From positions 94,937,583 to 95,001,582 of the forward strand of contig CM076193.1 in NCBI GenBank assembly GCA_038277395.1: a stretch of DNA of 64,000 nt, read 5' to 3'. The stretch's first letter is position 1, and every line of letters begins with the position of its first letter. The stretch comes from Dryocosmus kuriphilus. Taxonomy: Eukaryota; Arthropoda; Insecta; Hymenoptera; Cynipidae. The notes beneath the pieces were generated by a model. It was not told the origin of the DNA. It saw only the letters and a program-made list of their open reading frames with translations, and searched no databases. Positions 20,640-31,771 of this stretch are shown piece after piece. Both the position numbers and the translations under genes were made by a program.

Positions 20640-21140
20640 GTGAATTCTGCTATGCGTGAGTTTCGCATTGGAGTTTGGCCCAAAATTTTTAAACGCGATA
20701 CTTCGTGTATAACATTTAATTCTTGAATGCTTTTGAATAAGAAGAATAAAAAATTTTGTACGAAGTGCTTCTTAATGCGAGACGTCGGATTCGTTTGAAT
20801 GCTTTCGAATGCAATCGAATGAGAGAAAAGTTCTGAGCGAAATGAAAACTTTTTAAATCTAGAGTTCGCATTTATTTGAATGCTTTTGAAAGCGAAAGAA
20901 TGAGATGAATTTTCTGAGTGAAGTAAAAACTTTTCAGTGCTAAAATTCTTAAATGCCTTTGAATGCGAAAGAATGAGATAAACTTTTTGAGCAATTGAAA
21001 ACTTTTTAATGCGAGAGTTCGCATTGCTTTGAACACTTTTGAATACGATCGGATGATAGGAATGTTGTGCGTGAAGTAAAAATTTTAAATGCGAAAGTTC
21101 ATATTTGTTTTAATGATTCTAAATCCGAATAAATGAGAGA
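20640..21140. repeat. degenerate tandem repeat, ~90-100 bp period, about 5-6 units
   Basis: Units share TTCGCATT, TTTGAATGCTTTTGAATGCG, AAAGAATGAGA, TTTCTGAGCGAAGTAAAAAC and TTTTTAATGCGAGAG. Recognisable GAATGCTTTTGAA-type cores lie at about 20725, 20798, 20878, 20950, 21030 and 21108. The units are strongly diverged and AT-rich. No coding frame is supported. Confidence 0.65.
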
Positions 21141-21794
21141 AGGCTTAGAGTTAGCAGTTCAGGACAATACCAACAGGAGCGCAGGGATCATTGCTCGGAT
21201 TATTGCCTCATAATATGAATCGATCGTTGGAGCTATAAGTTAGCCACAATTTTCCACCGTAGTTATAATCAAAAGATGTATCTAATACATCTATTGGACC
21301 GTCACCAATCCTTTTTTTGGTGCTTTCACAACACATGGCATTGATAGGCTTGGTGTTTAATCACTTATTGCTTGGTCGAAAATAACACCAATGGCTTTTT
21401 TTAAAAATATTTTTAGAAATGGATTAACTTATTGCGAACCAATACGTTAGGGTGCACGGTTGGAACAAAATTTTCAAAATGTTAAAGTTTAATTCATATT
21501 TGTGTTCTGTGTCACGACATGATGTCACCCAAAAAAATTCAGTTCGATCGAGTAATTTTTATTGGACGCTCAACCATCACGAAGTTTCGAAAAATCCCCT
21601 AAAATGTTGTAAGGTTTACTTTGAACAGCTCAGCACATCTTGATGGCGGATAATAGGTACATAACACGTTAAAAAGTCAAGAAGACTGTGCGTATAGTCA
21701 TTTGTGTCGAGAAACTATGTTCGGTGAGCTCTCTGCGTGACCTTGACCGCTAGCGCCGGCTTGACGTTTCTGCAGCGTTAGGCGTAGTGACTCG
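21141..21794. other. no feature recognised; left flank of Transib insertion
   Basis: There is no supported gene or repeat. The last ~90 bp are GC-richer (GCTAGCGCCGGCTTGACG) and end in the CGGCG that was duplicated on Transib insertion (21795-21799). Confidence 0.4.
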
Positions 21795-21799
21795 CGGCG

Positions 21800-22684
21800 C
21801 ACAGTGGTTAAAAATTGGAATTTACCCTTCATAATCGGCTACAGGTCGTATTTCTTGACCGATTTGGATGTTTTTTTTTTGAAATTCTCAGCATAAAATT
21901 CTTAAGAGAACTGTGGATTTCGATTTTTTAATTTTTTCCACAGAGCAACAATATATAAACAAATATAGTGACAAAATGGGCAATTTCAAATTTCTGAATT
22001 TTTATCTCACGAAAAAATATATATAAAAAACTCATTATCAGTCTGAATTATTGCCCATGCATTCATAGAACAGAATTAAATCAATAAATATTTAACTTAA
22101 TTATTATAAACAATTTTTATAAACAAATTTCTATGAGTGCTTTTTTTTCATAGAAAAAAATTTTTTCTTTACGATAATTGCAAGTAGATTCCATAAGAGT
22201 CATATTTGGTAACAAAAAGTTAGCATTAGTTAATAATTAACATTTTTATAAACAATTTTATAAACAAATTCTTCATAATTGAGATTTTCTCACAGTAAAA
22301 GTCATTTTTCTGGCCGAAAGTGATTCATAGTCCTCTTTAGAAACATTTATATACTGTAAGTGTTATAAATAAACAATATAAATTGTTAATAACAATTAAA
22401 TTAAACAATCCCCCCAATCGGTCGTTTTATGGTGGAAATAAATGGGATTTTCTTTAATTATTATAATAATTAATTAGAGTGACATTTGTTGCGATGACTA
22501 ACCAACAAAATTAAGCAATAAATAATTTACAAGATTGTTATAAACAATTTTATAACTAAAATTTTTCATTTTCTATGGTAAAAAGGACAGCTTTCCACTG
22601 AAATAATCGGCAATAAAGTGACAGTTGTTGCAAAATTCAATGTGCAGCATTAGATAATAACTTGTGTAATTGTTATTAACAATT
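21800..22684 (+). repeat. Transib left TIR, ~885 bp
   Basis: It mirrors 25193-26077 nearly base for base, including AGGACAGCTTTCCACTGAAA and ACCGATTTGGATG. Its poly-T run at 21870-21880 differs from the right arm by a base or two. It is strongly AT-rich and contains many AACAATT/TTATAAAC modules, seen in alternating orientation, which may be internal transposase contacts (inference). Confidence 0.95.
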
Positions 22685-22723
22685 TTCATAACAAATTGTC
22701 TATAACAATCTTGTTAATCCAGT

Positions 22724-22828
22724 ATAATCTAATCTAATCAAATCAAATCTAAACTTATCTAATCTAATCTGATCTAATCTAATCTAATCTAATCTAATAT
22801 AATCTATTCTATTCTAATCAAATCTAAT
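22724..22828 (+). repeat. (TCTAA)n microsatellite inside Transib
   Basis: About 20 imperfect TCTAA units between the left TIR and the transposase gene, with variants ATCAA and TTCTA. It has no counterpart on the right side, so it lies outside the TIR. Confidence 0.9.
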
Positions 22829-23110
22829 GGTGGTTATGTAATTCACCGCTAGGTGGATGTCTCGCAGCGCAGCTGGAGCTCTCACAAGAGAAGTTAAGCT
22901 TTTACTTTATAAAAGTAAAAGGGGTTGCGGTCAAATTACCTTTATATGATTTGCTTTCGGCATCATTTAAACGTATTTTGCGCAGGTTTGTACCATTGAG
23001 TATTACTCTCTTATTATTATTTTCTTTATTATTGTTTTATTATTTTGTTTTGTTCCTTTGTTTTCTGCTTTTGTTTTCTTTTTTTTTGTTGTTGGTAATC
23101 AGTTTTCATT

Positions 23111-25093
23111 ATGGATACTCTTAGAGTACGTAAGAAAGTCCTTTCTGATATTCTTATTACTAATAAGGGTACTGACAACGTACAAAGTTTGTTAAATTTC
23201 ATACAAACTGAGTACAGTCTTGATCCTGAGCGCTTAAAAATAGTAGCTAATAATTTGAAGCTATATTTCTTGCCAGTATTTCAGAAAAAATGGAAAGAAT
23301 CTTTAAGCACAAAAAGTCACTTTGAAAAAAGGTTCGAAAAGTGGCTAAGCACTGATTTTTTAGTTTCATTTTCTGAGACAAAATCAAAAGGAGGAAGGAA
23401 GACTTCGAATATAAAGTTTGAGGATGCTTCTTCTGCGACAAAGAGGCGGAAATTAATGTCCATTGAAGAGTGTTTCACGGCTGTTGAAATACAGGATGCA
23501 TTTCTGCGCAATTTACGAAAGAGTGGGAGAAAAAAAACTGCAAATGAAATACTCGCTCTTTTCAAATCTGAAGAAACTGAACATTTCAACATTTCAGATA
23601 AATCTGAATGTGAACCATATGTCTCATACTCTTCAGAAGAAGCTTTGGCTTTAATGCAACAGGCCAGGCTATCAAAGTTTCAGTATGAAACAATCCATTC
23701 ACAGGCTAAAACTAGAAAGGCTGACATTTATCCTATCTATCCGAAATTAATAGAAGTTAAAAAAGATTGCTATCCTGCAAATATTCAAATTTCGGAAGAA
23801 GGAGCCACGATTGAGATTCAGTCTCTTATTGATCACACAATTCAACGACTTTTTAAAGATCCTAACTTATGTCTTCCAGCTTCAGAGAACAGATTGAAGA
23901 TAACTTATTTGGACTTTGAAGTTAAGTACGGCATTGATGGACTTTCAACTGAAGCAAAATACAATCAGAAGTTCAATAACAATAACTTGACTGATGACTC
24001 GTTATTTACAGCATCAATGGTGCCAATATTGTTAAAAGTAAAGGACACAGAAGAAACAGTTTGGATGAATCCTCATAGTTCCTCGCCAAAACGATGCATA
24101 CCTATAATGATTAAGTATGCAAAGGAAACAAAGGAATTGACTAAAGCAGAAATTAAAAATATTAAGACTCAAGTTCAAAATCTTAGACCCACAACAATTA
24201 GTACGACTAATGGCGTGTACACAGTTACAACGGAAATGAAGTTGACGATGTTGGATGAAAAAGTTTGCACAGCTCTCACTGATACACCATCATCTTCTAC
24301 TTGCTACATTTGCAGAGCGACACCATGTCAAATGAATGACTTAGACCGTGTAAAGCAGAAGAAAGTAATCAGCTCCAATTTTGAGTTTGGTCTTTCGACT
24401 TTACATGCCTGGATACGATTCATGGAGTGTATACTCCACATTGCTTATCGGCTAAGAGTCTGCAAATGGAGTGTATCCATGAAGGAGGATAAAGAAATGA
24501 TGCAAGAAGATAAGAAAAGAATTTGCAACGACTTTCAAAGAAAAATGGGTTTGATAATTGATCAACCAAGTCAAGGATCTGGCAATTCTAATTGTGGTAA
24601 TACGGCTCGCAGGTTTTTCTCAGACGTTGACAAAACCGCAGAAATAACAGGAGTTAATAGAGAACTCATTAAGATGTTTAGAAACATATTGCAGATGCTG
24701 GCTAGTAGAAGGAAAATCCCCCCTCTCTTCTTTGAAGAGTATGCTTTTAGTGCAGCAAAACTGTATGTGAGCTTATATCCCTGGTACTATATGCCTTCTT
24801 CAGTTCACAAAATTCTTATACATGGGGGAAAGATTATGGAGAATTTTATGCTGCCAATCGGCATGTATTCCGAAGAAGCTTCCGAAGCCAGGAACAAGGA
24901 TATTAAATACATTCGACAATTTAATACTCGAAAAATGTCTCGATTGCATACTATGGAAGACTTGATTCACAAACTTCTTGAGTCTTCAGATCTTTTTATT
25001 GCATCCTTGAAGCCTGAATGGGAAAAAGTTAAAGTTGAACTTGACCAAGAACTAGATAAATTAATTGCAAAATTCGAATCCAGGAATTCATGA
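23111..25093 (+). CDS. Transib transposase (RAG1-core-like DDE recombinase), 660 aa
   Basis: A nuclear DDE recombinase that would bind the CACAGTG ends and cut and join the element. Landmarks align with the RAG1 core: first catalytic Asp D276 in KYGIDGLS; second Asp D382 in TMLDEKVC, followed by the zinc Cys pair CYIC (398 and 401); HX4H (H566, H571) in VHKILIHGG, equivalent to the RAG1 zinc histidines; catalytic Glu E589 in YSEEASEARNK. Also GNSNCGNTARRFF (491-503) and LHAWIRFMEC. The N-terminal ~200 residues are basic with KRRK (111-114), a possible nuclear signal. There are no stops or frameshifts. The start ATG at 23111 is the first in frame and follows a long T-rich leader; introns are not needed. 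Whether it is expressed cannot be seen. No RING finger like that of RAG1 is evident. Confidence 0.93.
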   Translation: MDTLRVRKKVLSDILITNKGTDNVQSLLNFIQTEYSLDPERLKIVANNLKLYFLPVFQKKWKESLSTKSHFEKRFEKWLSTDFLVSFSETKSKGGRKTSNIKFEDASSATKRRKLMSIEECFTAVEIQDAFLRNLRKSGRKKTANEILALFKSEETEHFNISDKSECEPYVSYSSEEALALMQQARLSKFQYETIHSQAKTRKADIYPIYPKLIEVKKDCYPANIQISEEGATIEIQSLIDHTIQRLFKDPNLCLPASENRLKITYLDFEVKYGIDGLSTEAKYNQKFNNNNLTDDSLFTASMVPILLKVKDTEETVWMNPHSSSPKRCIPIMIKYAKETKELTKAEIKNIKTQVQNLRPTTISTTNGVYTVTTEMKLTMLDEKVCTALTDTPSSSTCYICRATPCQMNDLDRVKQKKVISSNFEFGLSTLHAWIRFMECILHIAYRLRVCKWSVSMKEDKEMMQEDKKRICNDFQRKMGLIIDQPSQGSGNSNCGNTARRFFSDVDKTAEITGVNRELIKMFRNILQMLASRRKIPPLFFEEYAFSAAKLYVSLYPWYYMPSSVHKILIHGGKIMENFMLPIGMYSEEASEARNKDIKYIRQFNTRKMSRLHTMEDLIHKLLESSDLFIASLKPEWEKVKVELDQELDKLIAKFESRNS

Positions 25094-25192
25094 ACTATTT
25101 TCTAAATTCTATGTTCTGAATTCTAATTTCGTTGACGATGGCAATTAATTTATACTAAGTTTCTTATAGCAATACAATACGATTTTTGCAAA

Positions 25193-26077
25193 AATTGTTA
25201 ATAACAATTACACAAGTTATTATCTAATGCTCCACATTGAATTTTGCAACAACTGTCACTTTATTGCCGATTATTTCAGTGGAAAGCTGTCCTTTTTACC
25301 ATAGAAAATGAAAAATTTTAGTTATAAAATTGTTTATAACAATCTTGTAAATTATTTATTGCTTAATTTTGTTGGTTAGTCATCGCAACAAATGTCACTC
25401 TAATTAATTATTATAATAATTAAAGAAAATCCCATTTATTTCCACCATAAAACGACCGATTGGGGGGATTGTTTAATTTAATTGTTATTAACAATTTATA
25501 TTGTTTATTTATAACACTTACAGTATATAAATGTTTCTAAAGAGGACTATGAATCACTTTCGGCCAGAAAAATGACTTTTACTGTGAGAAAATCTCAATT
25601 ATGAAGAATTTGTTTATAAAATTGTTTATAAAAATGTTAATTATTAACTAATGCTAACTTTTTGTTACCAAATATGACTCTTATGGAATCTACTTGCAAT
25701 TATCGTAAAGAAAAAATTTTTTTCTATGAAAAAAAAGCACTCATAGAAATTTGTTTATAAAAATTGTTTATAATAATTAAGTTAAATATTTATTGATTTA
25801 ATTCTGTTCTATGAATGCATGGGCAATAATTCAGACTGATAATGAGTTTTTATATATATTTTTTCGTGAGATAAAAATTCAGAAATTTGAAATTGCCCAT
25901 TTTGTCACTATATTTGTTTATATATTGTTGCTCTGTGGAAAAAATTAAAAAATCGAAATCCACAGTTCTCTTAAGAATTTTATCTGAGAATTTCAAAAAA
26001 AAAAAACATCCAAATCGGTCAAGAAATACGACCTGTAGCCGATTATGAAGGGTAAATTCCAATTTTTAACCACTGTG
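25193..26077 (-). repeat. Transib right TIR, ~885 bp
   Basis: Begins about 100 bp after the transposase stop codon at the sequence AAAATTGTTAATAACAATT and runs to CCACTGTG at 26077. Known Transib TIRs are generally short, so 0.88 kb is unusually long and would let the two ends form a near-perfect hairpin when single-stranded. Confidence 0.95.
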
Positions 26078-26082
26078 CGGCG

Positions 26083-26719
26083 GGCCGATTGTTGTGGCGT
26101 TCGATCGGCGGAGTGATTTTTTCTTGTTTTATTGTTAGACTTAACACATAGTGTACGACTGGGTGTAGAGTGTGGGAGGATACATAGTGTGCGTAGTGTA
26201 CGCAGTATTAGTGGCATACTAAGACCTCCGTATGAGTTCCAAAGAGCAAATCCGCACGTGTAACATAGGTTCCCTATTTTCACATGAAGGAAACATCCGC
26301 GCTCCCATACTCAACTAAATTACCAACTGAGAGGGAAGTACTAGGTGTGTTTCTTTATGTTCATCTCACTAAAAAGAAGACCCTCCCTGAAGCCGCCGAT
26401 GAAGCAGAGCAGAAAGTGTATGTCGTATATGGAAAGGCTCGTTTGCCTGTGTAGGACGCGAAAAACATTGCCAGGAAACAAGTCACACTTTACATGCAGT
26501 ATGTGGGGCTTAAGAAGAACAGAGCCCGAAGTACTAGTACGCAAATAAGAAATGAGCACAAATTCTCCAAGGAGCTCGGCAAGCTATTTGTTGTAGTGCA
26601 GAAGGACTTGCAGCATGGAAACCCTCGTCATTTGTGTGAAGATGTTCAATTTTATGAACATGAGTTATTGCCAGGTACGCTTGCATTTGCATGATACAAA
26701 ACAAAATATTGCATTTCTC
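26083..26719. other. no gene recognised; right flank of Transib
   Basis: Short frames occur on both strands, but none resembles a known protein or shows repeat structure. It separates Transib from the leader of the plus-strand LINE. Confidence 0.4.
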
Positions 26720-29590
26720 CTCAGGTTGCGGATAGAGGAACGGCCCCTGAGGTTGAACAGCTTCTGAGGTTAACTGCGAATAAAAGAATAAGCAGTCGCA
26801 GACAACAAATAGGAACCAGTCGTGGGTGTGGTGAGCCCACACTGGTAGAAAATAGGTACACGACAGCCAAGATTTGGGACGACTCACTCTTTCGCGTCCA
26901 TACGCAATAGTTAGGTTCTATCATGCCGAGGCACAGCGTGTATCCACCTGGAAACAATGTCCGAACCAAAACTAAAAATCTTGTAAGGGGAAAATTCTGC
27001 TGCCCCATTGGACATCACAGCGATGACACTGCCCGCAAGGGATGTGTGGAATGATTCGCCTGTAGGGTCAACGTGGTATTGATGCCAGTGTGGTGCACTG
27101 GTCACTGGTACACGGTCCTTGTCAAAGTCGGAAAGCTTAGACCGAAGGAGATGTGAGGTCATCACTCCTGGGACGGTGGACTCACCTGCGATCGGAACAG
27201 GATCTCTAACATGAACTTTCTTAAAACTATTATACCTAACTTCCAAAAACAAACAACTACAATCAAATATTTTTAGGTGGGAACTTTGAACGCGCGTAGT
27301 CTAAATACTGTCGAATTTACTTAACTCATTGAGATAGCAAAGCGATACGATATTGATATAATAGCACTTCAAGAAACCTACTGGCCGAGCGCGTACGCAT
27401 CAATTTCTGAAGATAAATACACTTTTCACTATGGGGGCGCTAAAGGGCGAAAACTGGGGACAGGGTTTCTTATTAATAAAATAACGAATTTCGCAAACGT
27501 TTATCGATATGCAATTCATTTACGACCGGTTATCATATATTGTACTAAAGGGTATTTTCTGCAAACAGGTGCTAATCAACGTGCACTGCCCTACCGAGGA
27601 CAGTCCGTTTCAATATAGATAAGTCTAAAATACCAACAGAAACATTGAATTATTAAGTAAAGATTTCTAATAGTTTCGATGCTCTCCAAAAACAGAGAGA
27701 CGATAGCGATAATTGGAGGAGGAGCCGGAAACCCTTTAGGGCAATATGAAAGAGGCGATAAAGAGAGCCGCGAAAAGTACTATAGGTTTAAAGAAAGTAA
27801 CCAAAAGCTAACCGTGGTTCGACAAAGAGCGCAAACTATGGTTTGAAAAACAAACAGAGGCCAAACTAATTAGTTTACAAAATAAGTGCGTTTAAACGCA
27901 TAAGAAGTATCTCGAGATTAGTAAGAGTACAAATAGGTCTTACAGATCCAAGAAAAGGGAATGGGAAAAGAATAAAGTACTAGCAATGGAAACGCATAAT
28001 GAGCAAAATAATCCGCGTGAGATGTACAGGGGAATCAATTTTATAAGGGAAGGCTTTTAAAGTAGAACGGAAGTAATGAGGGACGAAAATAGTAATCTAG
28101 TAGCCGATGCGACCATGAAAAAAATGGGGGCCTTAGCCTCATAAGGCAAATTTTTTAATTAATACGCGCAACCTGGAAAACAGAACGAATACCAGAGGAA
28201 CGGAATACCTCTATTATTATACCCATTTTTTAAAAAGGCGATAAAATGGACTGCAACAATTATCGGGTAATTTCATTTGTGTCCTTGTGCTATAAGATCA
28301 TGTACAATGTAATTTTAAGTAGACTAACCCCTTTTGCTGAGGAAATCATTGGGAATTACCAGTATGGATTTCGCTGAAGTCGGTCTAGAAGCGATCAAAT
28401 ATTTACAATTAGACAACTGTTAGAAAAGAAATGGGAAATTAATGAAGCAATACATCAGCTATTTATCGACTTTAAAAAAGCTTACGACTCTGTTATACGC
28501 GCACGAATGTACTGGATTTTGGAGTTCTTGGGTGTACCAAGGAAGCTGGTTAGACTTATCAAAGTTTTCTTAAGCGGCAGTAGGGGTAGAATACGCGCAA
28601 ACGGAAGTTTATCTAAAGAGTTTTTGATCCGCGAAGGCCTGAAACAGGACGATGCGTTTTCGTGTATCCTTTTCAACTTAGTTTTAGAATACGTGGTCAG
28701 ACAAGTGCAAACGAATCCGTCCGGTGCTACCCTCAATGGGATAACACAAATTCTGGGATATGCGGATGAAGTCGACTTACTCGGTGATGATAAAGACACG
28801 GTAGCCAAAAATGTAGAAATCTTGATCACAAAAGCCAAAAAAATAGGTTCAGAAGTTAGCGAATGGAAGACAAAATATCTGACCGTCGACAGATCGGAAC
28901 AAAGTAATGAAGAGGGGGATGTAATGGCCAGAAATACGAAATTCGAAAGAATTAATGAGTTTAAATACCTCGGGACTTTATAACTAGCGACAATAAATTA
29001 AAACGGAAATCAACAGGCGGGTGCACGCTGGCAATGGATGCTACTATGCAAGAAATACGTTACTAAAATCGCGATCGCTATCTAGAAACATCAAGGTAAA
29101 AATTGAAAAAAACTATAACAATGCCGGTTGTCATGTACTGATGCGAAACGTTAGCGCTGACGAAAGGGGAGGTGAACAGATTTAGAGTATTCGAAAATAA
29201 AGTACTTAGAAAAATGTATGGGCCCAAAAGGGACGAAGAGATTGGTGAATGGAGAAAACTGCATAATGATGAGCGGCATGCTCTCTACAGTTCAGTATAT
29301 ATTAATAGAGTAATGAAAGCACGCAAATTAAACTGGGCGGGATATATAGCAAGAATGGGCAACGAAAGAACAGTGGCGGAAGTTTTAAGAGGGAAACCTA
29401 TTGGTAAGAGAGCTCTAGGCGGACCGAGAAACAGATGGGAGAAAAACTTAAGGGAAGATCTAAAAGAGCTAGGACATGATTATTTAAACTGGATGGAGGA
29501 TACACAGGATAGAGATGCGTGGCGGTTTCGGGTAGCTGAGGCAAAGTTCGCAAAGCTACACTATAATAATATAATTGCATTTCTTCGGTC
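26720..29590 (+). mobile_element. RTE-like LINE, copy 1 (plus strand), decayed
   Basis: Order: a ~530-bp leader (26720-27250), endonuclease (from about 27275), RT (28440-28983) and C-terminal region to ~29580, ending near CTATAATAATATAATTG. The leader is shared with copy 2 (38940-39490, inverted) and in part with 46600-46905. Shared marks include GTCAACGTGGTA, TGGTTCCTATcGG-type motifs and GCTGCCCCATTGG. Endonuclease plus RT and a WAGYIARM-type tail point to the RTE-like lineage often annotated as endonuclease-reverse transcriptase or craniofacial-development-protein-2-like; the clade call is tentative. Confidence 0.8.
27275..29580 (+). pseudogene. RTE-like endonuclease-reverse transcriptase, copy 1, broken
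   Basis: The endonuclease start reads GTLNARSLNTVEFT, a stop, then IAKRYDIDIIALQETYWP (Glu of the LQE motif present) and GAKGRKLGTGFLI. The middle is frameshifted many times. RT resumes at FIDFKKAYDSV (catalytic Asp in DFKKAYDS, about 28470), then FLSGSRGRIRANGSLS and GLKQDDAFSCILFN. The catalytic box reads GYADEVDLL (28758) instead of YADD, which would kill the enzyme. The tail has RKLNWAGYIARMGNERTV and GKRALGGPRNRWEKNL. Copy 2 keeps YADD, so the change arose in this copy. Confidence 0.8.
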
Positions 29591-29599
29591 CTCTCTTAT

Positions 29600-30213
29600 C
29601 CTACCAGCACAAGAGCCGGATGCTCCTATGTCAGGAAGCAGCACAAAAAATTTCAGGCCACATGTGGTACTTAAGTGAGCACTTTCTCCTCCTTGCCTTG
29701 TTCGACTCGCGTTTTACGAACGAGGAGAAATCAGCCATTGTGGCGTCTATGAAAGAGACTGCAGGTGACACGGAGCCTCCAAAAAGGATAAATGTGGACC
29801 TCAAGTCCATTTCAAAGAAAAATCTTTCTGATTTTGCCCCAAAAAACAGCATGAAGTTTTTCCAACTATTATGAACTTGCCAACTTCTTTCCTCTTAGTT
29901 GACCCTGTTGAATGTCCAAATTCGAAAGAGTATGAGAAGGTAATACGTCTTATTTCTCTCTTACTGGTAGATAAGAGATCCGAATTACTTCTTGCTCATT
30001 TTTATTTGATTTCAGGCAATCAACACCGTGAAGAACCTCCGTGTTGTGAACGACGTTGCGGAAATAGGCGTGGCTATACTAGAAGTGTATAAGAAAATCC
30101 TGACAAATATTGATGAACAGAAACAATTTGTTATGTTAATGGTCAAGGAATTTAGAAAAAAATCCCCTACTCCAAATTTTGAGACTCTGAGGAAAATGAA
30201 AGATTCTCTGTGA
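29600..30213 (+). pseudogene. 3' fragment of an uncharacterised transposase-like gene
   Basis: One frame (29603-29874) reads CQEAAQKISGHMWYLSEHFL and LLALFDSRFTNEEKSAI; a second (about 30017-30213) reads VKNLRVVNDVAEIGVAILEV and EQKQFVMLMVKEFRKKSP. I recognise the order (WYLSE, LALFD, then a NDxAE...EQKQF C-terminus) from a repetitive uncharacterised insect and arachnid protein family with transposase-like features. Between them the frame breaks (29874-30016). No N-terminal part or TIR is found; the piece is trapped between the LINE end and the BEL/Pao-like element. A TAA-free GTAA...CAG stretch between the halves could also be read as an intron. Confidence 0.5.
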
Positions 30214-30411
30214 ACATTTCCATGGAATCAACAACCCTGACATATTTAATTCCAAATAAATGGTGAATTTAGAAAAATTTTCACAGCAAACTGATAGAAG
30301 CTCGGAAAACTTTCTTATTTTGATGAAATTCCTGCTGTTCATTTTTCAATAACGCTGCACAAAATGATCTAAAGCCTGTGGATGTGCGGTAGCCGTAACC
30401 GCTGCGAGTCA

Positions 30412-31516
30412 CTATGCGTAGGCCTGCAGAAGCGTCAAGCTGGCGGCAGCTGAGATGGAGTCACTTACCAACTCTAAATGAATAGCTCTAGTAGCTAAAC
30501 ATATAAAAAGTGCAACATAAGCCTTATGCCACTTATAGCCGCATCCTATCCCTAATCGAAGCAGAATAGGTCTTGCATAGTCAAGGCCACTGTATGAGAA
30601 GGGTGTTGATTTCGACACTCTAGGTGCTGGCAACTCACCCAACATCTGAGATGGAATTTTTGCCTTTTGACGAACACATGTGATACATTTGTTTATTATG
30701 TGACGAAAAGAGTCACGGGCCTTTAGTATCCAAAAGTTCTGTCCCAGAATGTGGAGAGTGAGCTGAGGAACGCCATGTAACGCTCTAGCATGTGCCTGTT
30801 CGATAAGTAAATTTGAAATACGGTGTTTTGGCAATATGATTGGATGTTTAAACTCATAATGAATACGCGTGTTTTCTAAGCGCCCCTTACTCTTGAGAGT
30901 TTGTTTTTATCTAAAAAGGGGCACAAAATTTTTAGTGAACTAGACCTAGGAAAAAGGTTGAATGTTTCTATGGCCTTTATTTCGGGGGAAAGCTCACATA
31001 TCTGTAGATATCTAAACCAAAAGCTTCTAGCCTTATTTAATTCTTCAGGCGTTAGAAACTTTTCTTTGTGCCTTTTCAAACGAATAATTACAGGATCGAT
31101 GAATCGATAACGGAGGGCTGTGACTCAACTCAATTTTGTCCAAGAAGAAATCCTATCTGAGAGCTTTTCTAAAGGTAAATTTTCGGTTTGAGTAGAATTC
31201 AGATATGCTTCTGGTTTATTCTTAATCCTTTTATCTTTCTTTCTAAATCTTCCGCAGAAATGCTGGGCCAATTGTCAGAAGACTGGGATAGAAAGGGAGG
31301 ACCATGCCACCATAAATGGTGACTTGACAATTCGTTAGGAGTAAGTCCACGTGAAGTGCAATCGGCAGGGTTCAATTCAGTAGAAACATGATTCCATTTT
31401 GCTTCAGGAATACTCGTCTGGATCAGAGCAACCCTATTAGCTACAAATGTAGGCCAGGTAGAAGGAGTCTTACTAAGCCAAGATAGTACTGTAGTCGAAT
31501 CTGACCAGCAATACAT
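30412..31516 (-). pseudogene. BEL/Pao-like RNase H and integrase N-terminal half
   Basis: RNase H: MYCWSDSTTVLSWLSKTPS (31516), then NPADCTSRGLTPNEL and LWWHGPPFL. Next KFLTPEELNKARSFWFRYLQ (31060) and ILCPFLDKNKLSRVRGA lead into the integrase zinc region ARALHGVPQLTLHILGQNFW ... CITCVRQKA (H and CX2C, 30790-30670), then YSGLDYARPILL (first core Asp position) and HKAYVALFICLATRAIHLEL. Stops at 31199 and 30876-30834 break it. It ends at SLTLLQAYA (30412), short of the second Asp and the Glu. Confidence 0.75.
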
Positions 31517-31771
31517 GGGTACAGTTGGAAGACTTACTTCCTCCTTGACTTGCTATAGTAATTTGGACAGGAGAAAGGCCGCACGTAGTTATAAGCGAGG
31601 AACGCTAGCAGTTAGAATAGGAGCCGTTTTAGATTTAGCTACTAGAAGAGTTGTTTTAATTAAATGTTGTTCATTGACTACCCTTAAATAAGCAACTGCA
31701 CCATACTCTTTCGTAGAAGCATCGGCGAACCCGTGCAATTGGACGGATTGTATATTATCAGTCAAATCATT

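Larger units (their letters stand above)
21800..26077 (+). mobile_element. complete Transib DNA transposon, 4278 bp
   Basis: Ends: CACAGTGGTTAAAAATTGG at 21800 and its complement CCAATTTTTAACCACTGTG finishing at 26077. Flanks: CGGCG at 21795-21799 and again at 26078-26082, a 5-bp GC-rich target duplication as known for Transib. The terminal heptamer CACAGTG equals the consensus V(D)J recombination-signal heptamer; no clear nonamer follows. TIRs are about 885 bp and nearly identical (a few differences, e.g. GTGCAGC against GTGGAGC), so the insertion is young. The single gene at 23111-25093 encodes a RAG1-like transposase with all key residues. No second (RAG2-like) gene is present. This is the best candidate for a functional mobile element in the window. 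Confidence 0.95.

Noticed and set aside
21800..21840. Full RSS with nonamer at the Transib tip
   Set aside because: The heptamer matches, but no ACAAAAACC-like nonamer at 12 or 23 bp could be read.
23111..25093. A RAG1/RAG2 pair like ProtoRAG
   Set aside because: No kelch-repeat or second gene exists between the TIRs; this is a one-gene Transib.
26341..27008. Overlapping frames on both strands
   Set aside because: They lie in an unassigned flank and the LINE leader, show no family and overlap one another.
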